Part shown: positions 1 through 8,734 of the stretch, one piece after another
Position numbering within the stretch: position 1 is the first letter of the stretch
Layout of the letters: every line of letters starts with the position of its first letter
From: Enterovibrio baiacu
GTDB lineage: Bacteria; Pseudomonadota; Gammaproteobacteria; Enterobacterales; Vibrionaceae
NCBI RefSeq assembly: GCF_004120195.1
Contig: NZ_SCHN01000011.1
Span: 1-64,000 of the forward strand
Direction: 5' to 3'
DNA: 64,000 nucleotides
The notes under the pieces: model-generated
The model's database searches: none
Told to the model about the DNA's origin: nothing
What the model saw: the letters and a program-made list of their open reading frames with translations, nothing else
Made by a program: the position numbers and the translations under genes

Positions 1-1
1 A

Positions 2-277
2 TATCAGTCTCAGTCTCAGTTGATAACAAAAGGATGGCGCGCATCCATGACTGACGGGTATGACTGTTATCAGAACGCACTAGCGGAACGGGTCAATGGC
101 ATTCTCAAACAAGAGTTCTTGCGTTATCGATGCAAAAACAAAGCAGAGTTGCTATCGCTGGTGAAGGAAAGTATCGATATATACAACAAACTTAGGCCGC
201 ACCTCAGCCTAGGGATGCAAACCCCAAATGAGGTACATGAAAAAGCCAGTAGGCAATACCCACTGGCTCTTACTTAA
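2..277 (+). CDS. IS3-family transposase, C-terminal part (5' cut by window)
   Basis: The reading frame is open from the window edge to a TAA, so only the C-terminal end of the protein is seen. The visible residues include ASMTDGYDCYQNALAERVNG, followed by a basic stretch and RPHLSLGMQTPNE. This is the end of the rve integrase core of IS3-group OrfB transposases: the last catalytic Glu lies in the NALAERVNG stretch, and the tail matches the usual YNxxRPHxxLGxxTPxE motif. The DDE enzyme would catalyse cut/copy transposition of the element. Whether the copy is intact cannot be judged because the upstream part lies outside the window. An ATG or TTG inside this stretch is not the true start. Confidence 0.85.
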   Translation, partial: YQSQSQLITKGWRASMTDGYDCYQNALAERVNGILKQEFLRYRCKNKAELLSLVKESIDIYNKLRPHLSLGMQTPNEVHEKASRQYPLALT

Positions 278-305
278 AACCGTCAACTTATTTTAGGACG
301 GGACA
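278..305 (+). mobile_element. Probable right end of the IS3-family element
   Basis: Directly after the transposase stop lies a short non-coding tail ending TTTTAGGACGGGACA. IS3-family elements end in TG...CA, and this tail has the expected CA at about 304-305. The matching left inverted repeat and the target duplication are outside the window, so the boundary is inferred. Confidence 0.5.
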
Positions 306-321
306 GTAATCAATGCTTTTT

Positions 322-363
322 CTAGCTTCTAGCTTCTAGCTTCTAGCTTCTAGCTTCTAGCCT
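322..363. repeat. Heptanucleotide tandem repeat (CTAGCTT)n
   Basis: Five exact copies of CTAGCTT (322-356) are followed by a variant CTAGCCT (357-363). The array directly abuts the stop codon of yciK, which lies on the minus strand at 364-366. A sister array with unit CTCGCTT is at 8701-8734 and abuts the stop of nasA in the same orientation. On the minus strand both read as GAAGC-containing heptamers starting right after the TAG. Confidence 0.9.
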
Positions 364-1107
364 CTATCGCTTCGGCTGTGCATCAATGCATTGACCGTTC
401 ACCGCTGCGCCTTCTGGTGCCATCAAGTAAACGTAAAGCGGCATAATGTCTTCCGGTGTTTTCAGGGTTTTCGCATCTTCACCAGGGAAAGCGGATGCGC
501 GCATTCGTGTACGCGTGCCACCTGGGTTAATGGCGTTAACCTTCACGGATGTGTTGCTCAACTCGTCTGCCAGCACTTGCATCATGCCTTCAGTTGCGAA
601 TTTAGACATGGCATAAGCGCCCCAGAATGCGCGACCTGCATGGCCTACGGTGGAAGAGGTAAACACGATGCGTGCGTCTTCTGACTTTTGCATCAGTGGC
701 ATGATCGCTTGAGTCATTAGGAACGTCGCTTTGACGTTGACTTGCATCACTTCATCAAAGGCTTTTTCTTCAATTTGGTCAAACGGACTCAACACACCCA
801 ACAAGCCTGCGTTATGCAGCACACCATCAAGGCGTCCAAATTGCTGTTCAATGGTATCAACCATGTCGATGTAATGCTGGCGAGTTGCGCCGAGCATATC
901 GAGCGGGATGATGGCGGGTTGCGCGCCGCCAGCGGCTTCGATTTCATCGTACACGCTTTCCAGCTTCTTCACTGTGCGTCCAAGCAAGATGACGGTTGCA
1001 CCGTGTTGAGCGTAACTGAGTGCGGCTTGTCGTCCAATACCATCACCCGCGCCGGTAACTAAAATCACTTTACCGCTTAATGCATCGGCTGCTACTTGAT
1101 ACTCCAC
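364..1107 (-). CDS. yciK: YciK-family short-chain dehydrogenase/reductase
   Basis: A 247-residue classical SDR. It has the Rossmann glycine motif VTGAGDGIG near residue 18, the NAG motif in LHNAGLLG, the catalytic Ser in FTSSTVG and the YxxxK pair in YAMSK. It closely tracks E. coli YciK (shared MQVNVxATF, NPGGTRTxMRASAFP and TPEDIMPLY). The start is a GTG behind an AGGA-type site, matching the family N-terminus (MxYQ). NAD(P) use is expected from the fold, but the substrate is unknown. The neighbours sohB, yciN and topA reproduce the enterobacterial order, which supports orthology. The heptamer repeat array begins immediately after the stop. Confidence 0.93.
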   Translation of the reverse strand: MEYQVAADALSGKVILVTGAGDGIGRQAALSYAQHGATVILLGRTVKKLESVYDEIEAAGGAQPAIIPLDMLGATRQHYIDMVDTIEQQFGRLDGVLHNAGLLGVLSPFDQIEEKAFDEVMQVNVKATFLMTQAIMPLMQKSEDARIVFTSSTVGHAGRAFWGAYAMSKFATEGMMQVLADELSNTSVKVNAINPGGTRTRMRASAFPGEDAKTLKTPEDIMPLYVYLMAPEGAAVNGQCIDAQPKR

Positions 1108-1345
1108 GTTACAATATTCCTTTTCTTATCGGCAATCCTGCCTGTTAATCTCGCTGCCCATGCGTCATGCATGCTCGTTAGAGAAAGGCGTTTACCCTTG
1201 CATTGTAAGTTGGCTCGCAGACAAGAAACAATAAGCTGTTGCAAAGAAAGCGAGGCGAAACCAGCACTTTGATACACATCCCTCGTGAATCTCGCGCTCG
1301 AATAGTAGTAGAATGGCGAGATATAACGATAAAGAGGAACACAGT

Positions 1346-2404
1346 TTGGAATTCTTGCTTGATTACGGCCTGTTTCTGGCCAAAGTTCTGACGTTTGCTG
1401 TCGCAGTCATCGCTGTTCTCATCATTGCAAAAAGCGCTGGTGGCAAACAAGGTCAGAAAGGGGAACTCGAAATCACCAATCTGACGGACAAGCACAAAGA
1501 CCTTGTCCACGCGATGGAATCACACATTTATGACGAGGCCGCACTCAAGGCTCGTGATAAAGCAGAGAAAAAATCCGAAAAAGCCAAAGCTAAGGAAGCG
1601 AAGGCTGAAGCCAAAAAAATGACCGATTCCGCGTCACTGGAATCAAGCCGCAAACCCCATCTTTTCGTGGTGGATTTCAAAGGCAGCATCGATGCCCGCG
1701 AAGTAACTGCATTGCGTGAAGAAATCACCGCCATTCTAGCCATCGCAAAAGACGGCGACGAAGTGATGGTACGCCTTGAAAGTGGTGGTGGCATGGTGCA
1801 CGCCTATGGCCTTGCCTCTTCACAGCTTGCTCGCATTAAGCAAGCAGGCATTCCGCTGACCGTTTCTGTTGATAAAGTGGCGGCGAGTGGCGGCTACATG
1901 ATGGCATGTGTGGCGGACAACATTATCGCTGCTCCGTTTGCCGTTGTTGGCTCAATTGGCGTTATCGCACAATTGCCAAACTTCAATAAACTGCTTAAAA
2001 AACATGACATTGAATTTGAACAGCTCACTGCGGGTGAATTCAAACGTACGCTAACTATGTTCGGTGAAAATACCGACAAAGCGCGCGAAAAATTCGTCAG
2101 TGAATTAGAAGAAACACACGTTCTTTTTAAAGACTTTATTGCAGACCACCGTCCATCGTTGGATCTGGAAAAAGTCGCTACGGGTGAACACTGGTTTGGC
2201 AATCAAGCCCTGCCATTGGGACTGATTGACAGTGTGGGTACAAGCGACGATTACCTCGTCACCGCAGTCAAAGAAAAAGACGTTTTGGGTATTCGCTACG
2301 TGCAACGTAAGAAGCTGGCAGAAAAAATCGCAGGTTCAGCGGCAGAAGCAACAGATCGTCTACTGTTGAAATGGATTAGCCGCGGCCAGCGTCCGATCGT
2401 TTAG
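1346..2404 (+). CDS. sohB: SohB, membrane-anchored S49-family serine protease
   Basis: A probable inner-membrane peptidase of the SppA/SohB family. The best start is a TTG at 1346 giving MEFLLDYGLFLAKV, as in other SohB proteins, with AGAGG eight bases upstream. An in-frame ATG at 1313 would add eleven residues that the family lacks. From that start the protein is about 352 residues: an N-terminal membrane segment (about 8-30), a charged Lys/Glu/Ala-rich linker, then the S49 domain. The likely nucleophile is Ser in AASGGYMMA (about residue 181) and the partner Lys is in GEFKRTL (about 233). Family proteins degrade membrane or signal peptides; the exact substrate is not known. The DUF805 gene follows after nine bases. 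Confidence 0.92.
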   Translation: MEFLLDYGLFLAKVLTFAVAVIAVLIIAKSAGGKQGQKGELEITNLTDKHKDLVHAMESHIYDEAALKARDKAEKKSEKAKAKEAKAEAKKMTDSASLESSRKPHLFVVDFKGSIDAREVTALREEITAILAIAKDGDEVMVRLESGGGMVHAYGLASSQLARIKQAGIPLTVSVDKVAASGGYMMACVADNIIAAPFAVVGSIGVIAQLPNFNKLLKKHDIEFEQLTAGEFKRTLTMFGENTDKAREKFVSELEETHVLFKDFIADHRPSLDLEKVATGEHWFGNQALPLGLIDSVGTSDDYLVTAVKEKDVLGIRYVQRKKLAEKIAGSAAEATDRLLLKWISRGQRPIV

Positions 2405-2412
2405 GAGTCAAC

Positions 2413-2826
2413 ATGAATCAGAAATGGGCTTTGTTTTCGTTCCAAGGCCGAATGAGACGCCGTGATTACTGGCTATACAGCTTACCCGTGATGTTCGCTG
2501 TGGTACCTACCTTGTTTTATCAAGGTGGGAATGCTTTGCTTGATGTACTGACGGTAGTGATCACACTGTTTGCGATTTTTGCTTCGCTTGCGCTTAACAT
2601 TAAACGATTGAAAGACCGCAATAAGAACCCGTGGTGGATTGTGGTCACCTTCTTGCCAATAATCGGCCCCATCTTTGCTTTGGTTGAGTTGGGGATTCTG
2701 GATGGCACGCCAGGTCCAAATCAGTTTGGCCCAGACCCGAAAGGGCGTGGTGGTGATAAGTCTGATCAGGGCGGAAACTCTGTTCGAGAGGACAAAGAAA
2801 AAGATACCGCGGTGTTTGAGGGATAA
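2413..2826 (+). CDS. DUF805 small membrane protein
   Basis: A 137-residue protein opening WALFSFQGRMRRRDYW, the signature of DUF805 proteins, followed by three or four hydrophobic helices. A highly polar, glycine-rich tail starts at about residue 100 with PGPNQFGPDPKGRG, also typical of the family. It is an inner-membrane protein of unknown function. The start lies nine bases after the sohB stop with a GGAG site in the gap, so the two are probably co-transcribed. A strong terminator follows. Confidence 0.85.
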   Translation: MNQKWALFSFQGRMRRRDYWLYSLPVMFAVVPTLFYQGGNALLDVLTVVITLFAIFASLALNIKRLKDRNKNPWWIVVTFLPIIGPIFALVELGILDGTPGPNQFGPDPKGRGGDKSDQGGNSVREDKEKDTAVFEG

Positions 2827-2849
2827 GCCCAAAATTTGGTAACATAGGA

Positions 2850-2888
2850 AAGTCGGCAGGGGCAACAATGCAACTGCCGACTTTTTGT
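2850..2888 (+). terminator. Intrinsic terminator after sohB-DUF805
   Basis: AAGTCGGCAG (2850-2859) pairs with CTGCCGACTT (2874-2883), and a T-rich tail follows. It is placed just after the DUF805 stop. Confidence 0.85.
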
Positions 2889-2979
2889 TTTTTAAATTTT
2901 TTTTAAATTTGTTTTGAAATCAGTGACATGGTTGTAATGGTTTTAAAACAAGAGATTTTTACCACTGTGAACACTATGT

Positions 2980-3183
2980 TTGCTAGTGGTTGGTGGGATT
3001 CTGGCTGCTGTAACCATCGGTTACAGAGAATATCACTACATGGAAATGCTCAACCTTCATTGTACGACTTTGGCAGAGTCTTCTTTGCCTTGCTCACGGC
3101 TTGATAAGTTTAGCGAAAGTAATTCGGATGTTATCTCCATGATTGGAGTGACTTCAGCTTTGAGAATCGTGTATAGAGTCTAG
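2980..3183 (+). CDS. Possible small hydrophobic protein or gene remnant
   Basis: A 67-codon frame starting with TTG that ends 13 bases before the acyltransferase gene. It begins with a hydrophobic stretch (LVVGGILAAVTIGY) and ends with another (VISMIGVTSALRIVYRV). There is no clear ribosome-binding site and no family I recognise. The surrounding DNA is AT-rich compared with the flanking core genes. It may be a decayed fragment that arrived with the acyltransferase, or may not be expressed at all. Confidence 0.25.
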   Translation: MLVVGGILAAVTIGYREYHYMEMLNLHCTTLAESSLPCSRLDKFSESNSDVISMIGVTSALRIVYRV

Positions 3184-3196
3184 GTTAAGCGCTTCT

Positions 3197-5224
3197 ATGG
3201 CAAGTATTAAGTATCGACCAGATGTCGATGGTCTCAGGGCTATCGCTGTTCTTTTAGTGATCGTTTTTCATTTCAATAAAGATATTCTTCCGGGTGGATT
3301 CATTGGTGTAGATATCTTCTTCGTGATTTCTGGATTTATTATTACGTCTGCAATCTATCCGCAAATTAAATCTGGGGATTTTACCTTTCTAGAGTTTTAT
3401 GAGCGAAGAATTAAACGTATTTTACCACTATTCTATATGGTTGCATTGTGCAGTCTAGTCTCCGCCTATTTTTTATTTGCACCTAACGACTTTTCGGCGT
3501 TTTCTGATAGCTTACGTTATGCGTCAGTATTTATTTCTAATATTTATTTTGAAAAGAATACCGGGTATTTCGCACCATCGTCAGAAACCATGCCCTTGTT
3601 GAACATGTGGTCGCTTTCGGTTGAGGAGCAATTTTACTTTATATGGCCAATCGTTCTGTTGTTTTGTTCTCGCTATCTATCATCAAGAATAGTGCCTAAA
3701 GTGCTCATCGTCGCACTACTATCAATGATTGGCTATTCACAATACTTGGCACTAACTTCCCCTTCGGAGGCTTACTTTCTTCTTCAAAGCCGAGCATTTG
3801 AGATGCTTATTGGTGCGGCACTTGCGTTGCGGCTATCTCAATTGAGAAGTGAAGATCAATATTACAAAGCCCATGTCTATTTCCTCACAGGCATTGTAGG
3901 TGCGCTACTTGTTGTTATTGCGTTAATTACTCTCGACAAAGGTGATATTTTCCCTGGTGTGAATGCTGCGATTGTTTGTTTTGGCGCTGCACTCATCATT
4001 TTCTCAGGTGAGAGAAAAAACACACCAATTACACGAATTTTGTCCATGCCACTGTTGGTATGGCTCGGGAAATTATCATACTCTCTTTATCTATGGCATT
4101 GGCCTATTCAAGCATTCTACCGTTATTATCAGCCTGGTTTTGGTGTTAAAGGTTTCGTCTTTTGCTCAATATTAACTTTCGTACTCTCTTATTTAAGTAT
4201 GAAGCTCGTGGAGAATCCTGCTCGACATTTTAAATTGAAAAGAAAATATGTGTTTTTGGGGTATTTCATTATTCCTGTTCTTTCTTTTGTTCTAATTGCT
4301 AAGCATATTGATAAACAAGAAGGTTTTCCTGAGCGATTTAGTGCTGAGGCAATGGCGCTATACTATGATTCTGTGTCTAAAATTGAGTTCGATGGGCAGA
4401 GTCGAAAGCAATTCGAAGGTTTCGAACCATTCCGGCCAATGTTGTTGGGCGACCAATCCGTTTCTTCACCTAGTGCGTTTCTTTGGGGAGATTCGCATGC
4501 GGAACACTTCCAGTCGTTCGTAGAAGAGTTAGGGAAAAAATATCACTTTGGAGCCTTATATGGTGGTCAAGGTGGTTGTCCTCCCATTGCTGAGGGTGGA
4601 CGTGTGCGTCATGGAGAGCTAGAAGCACACTGTTACCAAAGCAATGAGCAGTTGTTGAAAAGAATTCTTGCGACTGACGTCGACGTTGTTTTTCTCGGAG
4701 GCCGATGGGCGACATATTCGGAAACAACGCTTGCCGAAAACGAAGATGGTCGAAATATCTATCTCGGCGATGATAGTGATCGCTCGGAGAGCATCAACAA
4801 CAATCGCCGCGTGTTTTCTGCGGGGTTAGAAAAGACAATTGCTACCCTTATTGCACATGGGAAAACCCCGGTAGTGTTCGGACAGGTGCCATCATTTCCT
4901 TTCAAGCCAAGCAATTGCTTGGTTAAAAAATCGAATTATCGTTGGGCGGCAAAGGATAGTTGCGACACACGCTCTATGCCATTTTTTGATAGATACTCCT
5001 ACGCGAATAATTTGCTGTTGGATTTACAGCGCAAGTATCCTGAAACAGTGATTATTGACATGCCGAAGCTGGTTTGTGATCGCGACGAATGCGTAAGTTC
5101 GTTACATGGTAAGCCTTTGTATAGCGACAATAATCATATCAATTCGGTGGGAGCACGAGCGTTTTACAATGCTTACATGCAAACAGATGCATCAAAAGTA
5201 ATGAAGAAGTTGTTTGCCAGTTAG
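3197..5224 (+). CDS. OafA/YrhL-type membrane acyltransferase with C-terminal SGNH domain
   Basis: A 675-residue protein. The N-terminal half is an acyltransferase-3 domain: YRPDVDGLRAIAVLLVIVFHF at the start, GGFIGVDIFFVISGF, the RRIKRILP motif, and about ten membrane helices to around residue 375. The periplasmic C-terminal half is an SGNH-type hydrolase/transferase domain with GDSHAEHF at about 432 and DNNHINSVGA near 645 (catalytic Ser, Asp and His). Such enzymes O-acetylate lipopolysaccharide O-antigen, capsule or other envelope glycans. The gene is AT-richer than sohB and topA and sits inside an otherwise conserved gene order, which suggests horizontal acquisition. Confidence 0.9.
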   Translation: MASIKYRPDVDGLRAIAVLLVIVFHFNKDILPGGFIGVDIFFVISGFIITSAIYPQIKSGDFTFLEFYERRIKRILPLFYMVALCSLVSAYFLFAPNDFSAFSDSLRYASVFISNIYFEKNTGYFAPSSETMPLLNMWSLSVEEQFYFIWPIVLLFCSRYLSSRIVPKVLIVALLSMIGYSQYLALTSPSEAYFLLQSRAFEMLIGAALALRLSQLRSEDQYYKAHVYFLTGIVGALLVVIALITLDKGDIFPGVNAAIVCFGAALIIFSGERKNTPITRILSMPLLVWLGKLSYSLYLWHWPIQAFYRYYQPGFGVKGFVFCSILTFVLSYLSMKLVENPARHFKLKRKYVFLGYFIIPVLSFVLIAKHIDKQEGFPERFSAEAMALYYDSVSKIEFDGQSRKQFEGFEPFRPMLLGDQSVSSPSAFLWGDSHAEHFQSFVEELGKKYHFGALYGGQGGCPPIAEGGRVRHGELEAHCYQSNEQLLKRILATDVDVVFLGGRWATYSETTLAENEDGRNIYLGDDSDRSESINNNRRVFSAGLEKTIATLIAHGKTPVVFGQVPSFPFKPSNCLVKKSNYRWAAKDSCDTRSMPFFDRYSYANNLLLDLQRKYPETVIIDMPKLVCDRDECVSSLHGKPLYSDNNHINSVGARAFYNAYMQTDASKVMKKLFAS

Positions 5225-5225
5225 C

Positions 5226-5261
5226 TAAAAATCAAGGGCCTGAGCGTTCAGGTCCTTGATT
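5226..5261 (-). terminator. Terminator for yciN (hairpin shared by both strands)
   Basis: ATCAAGGGCCTGA (5231-5243) pairs with TCAGGTCCTTGAT (5248-5260) around a four-base loop. The run of A at 5227-5230 becomes the U tract on the minus strand, so it best fits the end of yciN. On the plus strand the hairpin follows the acyltransferase stop but lacks a T run. Confidence 0.7.
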
Positions 5262-5328
5262 CAGCATTTAGCGGTAGATGTTAAATTCAGCAAATATCGT
5301 TGGCTAGATATCACCGATATCATTATCA

Positions 5329-5574
5329 CTAGGTCAATGTATATTGCTTCGAAAGCTGATGCGCAAGGAACTTAAACATATTAAAAACAGCGGTTGTTTT
5401 TGGAGTGGGTAGTCCATTGCTGTCGAGGAAATATTCGCCTTTGAAGACCATCACACCGGCTTTTTCCTCAACGGAATCGGCGTTCATGCCTTCGATGTAA
5501 GCGTCATGATCGCGGATCATCGCGTTGGCGATGTTGAGAAGCTCAGTGGCGGAGATAGGAGTCTTGTCTGACAT
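5329..5574 (-). CDS. yciN: YciN family protein
   Basis: An 81-residue protein from the start MSDKTPISATELL. It matches E. coli YciN along its length, including the motif GEYFLDSNGLPTPKTTAVFNMFK and a C-terminal LAHQLSKQY. The frame is open another 33 codons upstream, but those residues are not family-like. The upstream ATG of MQKS at 5586 is an alternative start. The function is unknown (DUF2498 type). Its place between sohB and topA is conserved in enterobacteria, which makes the assignment firm. Confidence 0.9.
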   Translation of the reverse strand: MSDKTPISATELLNIANAMIRDHDAYIEGMNADSVEEKAGVMVFKGEYFLDSNGLPTPKTTAVFNMFKFLAHQLSKQYTLT

Positions 5575-5971
5575 ACTTTTCTGCATGATGATGAAAAATG
5601 AGTGTCTATTATAATCCCATTGCATATGTGTTAGGCAATCGGTTCTAGCTGACGAAAACATCGCCAAAAGCAATGTTATTGTGAGCCAAGCCAGAAAAAT
5701 TAATTGCGAAATGGCCTTTCTGCATGCGTCAATGGTAATGATTAGCGCGCTTGCAGATGTGAGACTACGCTAAACCCCCAATATGTCCGATTGGCTGTTC
5801 ACAAAAGAACAACAACTGTGGAAGCAGCAACCAATCGGGGGGATTTCGAAAGAAACAGGTTGATATTCAGATCTAGTCGCTCAATATTGTAAATAGCGTC
5901 AGCGTGCCACCATAATGCACGTGATTTGAATTAATAGATTGAATTTTAAACGCAAGGGCGTACTGGTCACT
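5575..5971. other. yciN-topA divergent region
   Basis: This 397-bp region must carry the promoters of both genes. I see an inverted repeat: CCGATTGG at 5787-5794 against CCAATCGG at 5831-5838, with short C and G runs on its outer sides. It could be a regulator site or an RNA hairpin in the topA leader. No clean -35/-10 pair was convincing. Confidence 0.35.
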
Positions 5972-8593
5972 ATGGGTAAATCTCTCGTTATCGTGGAGTC
6001 CCCGGCAAAGGCAAAAACGATAAATAAATATCTGGGCAAGGACTTCATCGTTAAATCGAGTGTTGGTCACGTCCGCGATCTGCCTACCGGCGCTTCACAA
6101 GGCGGTAAAAAAGCTGCACCTACCTCTACCAAAGGGCTGAGCGTAGAAGAAAAAGAACGCATTAAAAAAGAAAAGGACAAGAACTCGCTGATCAACAAGA
6201 TGGGTGTCGACCCATACCGTGATTGGAAAGCGAACTATCAGATCTTACCGGGTAAGGAAAAGGTCGTTTCTGAACTACAAACGCTTGCTGAGAAAGCAGA
6301 CGTTATTTATCTCGCAACGGATTTGGACCGTGAGGGTGAGGCGATTGCCTGGCACTTGCGGGAAATCATCGGCGGCGACGACAGCCGCTTCAAGCGCGTT
6401 GTGTTTAACGAAATCACCAAAAATGCAATCCAGCAAGCGTTCCAAGCGCCTGGCGAATTGAACATGGATGGCGTGAATGCACAGCAAGCACGCCGCTTCC
6501 TAGATCGCGTTGTTGGTTTCATGGTGTCTCCACTGCTGTGGAAGAAAGTTGCACGTGGTTTGTCTGCAGGTCGTGTTCAATCGGTGGCGGTTAAGTTACT
6601 TGTTGAGCGTGAGCATGAGATCAAAGCGTTTATCCCACAAGAATATTGGGATATTCACACTGACACGACGACCGCGAGCCAGAACGCACTGCGTTTGGTG
6701 GTAGCTCAGCAAAATGGCGAAGCGTTTAAACCGCTAAACCAAGAGCAAGCGATGTCAGCGACGGATACGTTGAAAAAAGCAACGTACAAAGTCGCTGACC
6801 GTGAAGACCGCCCGACATCGAGCAAGCCATCAGCACCTTTTATTACGTCAACGCTGCAGCAAGCGGCGAGCACCCGTATGGGCTTTGGCGTGAAGAAGAC
6901 CATGATGCTGGCTCAGCGCTTGTACGAAGGCGGTTACATCACCTATATGCGTACCGACTCGACCAACTTGAGCCAAGAAGCGGTTGAATCTGCACGTGAG
7001 TTTATCGGTAGCGAATACGGTGAAAATTACTTGCCGTCAGCACCGATTAAATACGGTTCGAAAGGCAATGCTCAAGAAGCGCACGAAGCGATTCGTCCTT
7101 CAAGCATTGACGTGAAAGCCGATGATCTTCAGGGCATGGACCCAGATGCGCATCGTCTGTACGACCTGATTTGGCGTCAATTTGTTGCGTGTCAAATGAC
7201 ACCTGCAAAATACGATTCAAGCACCATTACAGTAAAAGCGGGCGAGTTTACGCTGAAAGCGAAAGGCCGCACGCTACGTTTCGATGGTTGGACTCGCGTT
7301 CAACGCCCAATGGGCAAGAACGAAGATACTACCTTACCGCATGTGGATGTGGGCGAGACGCTAACACTTGAAACTGTCGATCCGAAGCAACACTTCACCA
7401 AGCCACCTGCACGCTTTACCGAAGCGGCGCTTGTTAAAGAGCTTGAGAAGCGCGGCATTGGCCGTCCATCAACCTACGCATCGATCATTTCGACGATTCA
7501 AGATCGTGGTTATGTGCGTGTAGAGCAGCGTCGTTTCTACGCTGAGAAGATGGGTGAGATTGTGACGGGTCGTCTTGATGGCAGCTTTGCTGACCTGATG
7601 GATTACGACTTCACTGCGCGTATGGAGGGTAACCTCGATAAAATCGCGATGGGCAGTGAAGATTGGAAAAACGTACTGAACAACTTCTTCAAAGCGTTTA
7701 CCGATGATCTGAGCAAAGCGGAGTTGGATGAGCTTGAAGGCGGTATGAAGCCTAACAGCATCGTTTTGACTGACATCGATTGTCCGACGTGTGGCCGTAA
7801 AATGGGTATTCGTACCGCATCAACAGGCGTATTCCTCGGCTGTTCGGGTTATGCATTGCCACCAAAAGAGCGCTGTAAAACGACCATCAACTTGATGGAT
7901 GAAGAAGGCATCGTTAACGTACTGGAAGAAGACGTTGAAACCGCCGCATTGCGTGCGAAGAAACGTTGTCCTAAGTGCGAAACGGCGATGGATGCGTATC
8001 TGATTGACCAAGATCGTAAACTGCACGTTTGTGGTAATAACCCAAGCTGTGACGGTTATTTGGTTGAGAAAGGCGAGTTCAAACTCAAGGGCTATGATGG
8101 CCCTGTGGTTGAGTGTGACAAATGTGGTTCTGACATGGTGCTGAAAAATGGCCGTTTCGGTAAGTACATGGATTGCACCTCTGAAACTTGTAAGAACACG
8201 CGCAAGATCCTAAAGAATGGCGAAGTTGCGCCACCAAAAGAAGACCCAGTACATTTCCCTGAGCTTCCTTGTGAAAACTCAGATGCGTACTTTGTGCTTC
8301 GCGATGGTGCATCCGGACTGTTCATGGCAGCAAGTAACTTCCCTAAATCGCGCGAAACCCGTGCGCCTTTGGTTGAAGAACTGGTTCGCTTTAAAGATCG
8401 CATTCCAGAAAAATACCAATATCTGGCAGATGCACCAGCACAAGACCCTGACGGTCGCAAAGCTGTGGTTCGCTTTAGCCGTAAGAGCAAAGAAAACTAC
8501 GTGCGCACCGAAGATGATGGCAAGCCATCAGGTTGGACTGGCCTATTTATCGACGGTAAATGGGAAATCACAGATAAGCGTAAGAAGAAGTAA
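5972..8593 (+). CDS. topA: DNA topoisomerase I (type IA)
   Basis: Relaxes negatively supercoiled DNA through a transient 5'-phosphotyrosine link. The 873-residue product starts [20 protein letters not shown], the canonical Toprim opening; an in-frame upstream start at 5939 adds residues the family lacks. Metal-binding acidic residues lie in [10 protein letters not shown], and the active-site Tyr is in [11 protein letters not shown] (about residue 325). The C-terminal part has three visible zinc-ribbon units: CPTCGRKMG...[16 protein letters not shown]...C, and CDKCGSDM...C. Length and layout match enterobacterial TopA. An intrinsic terminator follows. Confidence 0.97.
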   Translation: MGKSLVIVESPAKAKTINKYLGKDFIVKSSVGHVRDLPTGASQGGKKAAPTSTKGLSVEEKERIKKEKDKNSLINKMGVDPYRDWKANYQILPGKEKVVSELQTLAEKADVIYLATDLDREGEAIAWHLREIIGGDDSRFKRVVFNEITKNAIQQAFQAPGELNMDGVNAQQARRFLDRVVGFMVSPLLWKKVARGLSAGRVQSVAVKLLVEREHEIKAFIPQEYWDIHTDTTTASQNALRLVVAQQNGEAFKPLNQEQAMSATDTLKKATYKVADREDRPTSSKPSAPFITSTLQQAASTRMGFGVKKTMMLAQRLYEGGYITYMRTDSTNLSQEAVESAREFIGSEYGENYLPSAPIKYGSKGNAQEAHEAIRPSSIDVKADDLQGMDPDAHRLYDLIWRQFVACQMTPAKYDSSTITVKAGEFTLKAKGRTLRFDGWTRVQRPMGKNEDTTLPHVDVGETLTLETVDPKQHFTKPPARFTEAALVKELEKRGIGRPSTYASIISTIQDRGYVRVEQRRFYAEKMGEIVTGRLDGSFADLMDYDFTARMEGNLDKIAMGSEDWKNVLNNFFKAFTDDLSKAELDELEGGMKPNSIVLTDIDCPTCGRKMGIRTASTGVFLGCSGYALPPKERCKTTINLMDEEGIVNVLEEDVETAALRAKKRCPKCETAMDAYLIDQDRKLHVCGNNPSCDGYLVEKGEFKLKGYDGPVVECDKCGSDMVLKNGRFGKYMDCTSETCKNTRKILKNGEVAPPKEDPVHFPELPCENSDAYFVLRDGASGLFMAASNFPKSRETRAPLVEELVRFKDRIPEKYQYLADAPAQDPDGRKAVVRFSRKSKENYVRTEDDGKPSGWTGLFIDGKWEITDKRKKK

Positions 8594-8615
8594 TTCTTCG
8601 GCGTGAACATTGAAC

Positions 8616-8640
8616 AGGCAGCCTGATGGCTGCCTTTTTT
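8616..8640 (+). terminator. topA terminator
   Basis: AGGCAGCC, a TGAT loop and GGCTGCCT (8616-8635) are followed by T's to 8640. Confidence 0.92.
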
Positions 8641-8700
8641 ATTCCAGTGGTGTTAGCAAAATAAAAGAAGGAATGCGGCGCTAAACCCCTCTATTTTTTT

Positions 8701-8734
8701 CTCGCTTCTCGCTTCTCGCTTCTCGCTTCTCGCT
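8701..8734. repeat. Heptanucleotide tandem repeat (CTCGCTT)n
   Basis: Four full CTCGCTT units plus CTCGCT run straight into the minus-strand stop of nasA (8735-8737). The unit differs by one base from the array at 322-363, and the position relative to a leftward gene is identical. Confidence 0.9.

Noticed and set aside
5939-5971. Upstream in-frame start for topA
   Set aside because: The eleven extra residues are absent from TopA proteins, which begin at [13 protein letters not shown]. The same logic was applied to the upstream starts of nirB, nirD, the nitrate transporter and others.
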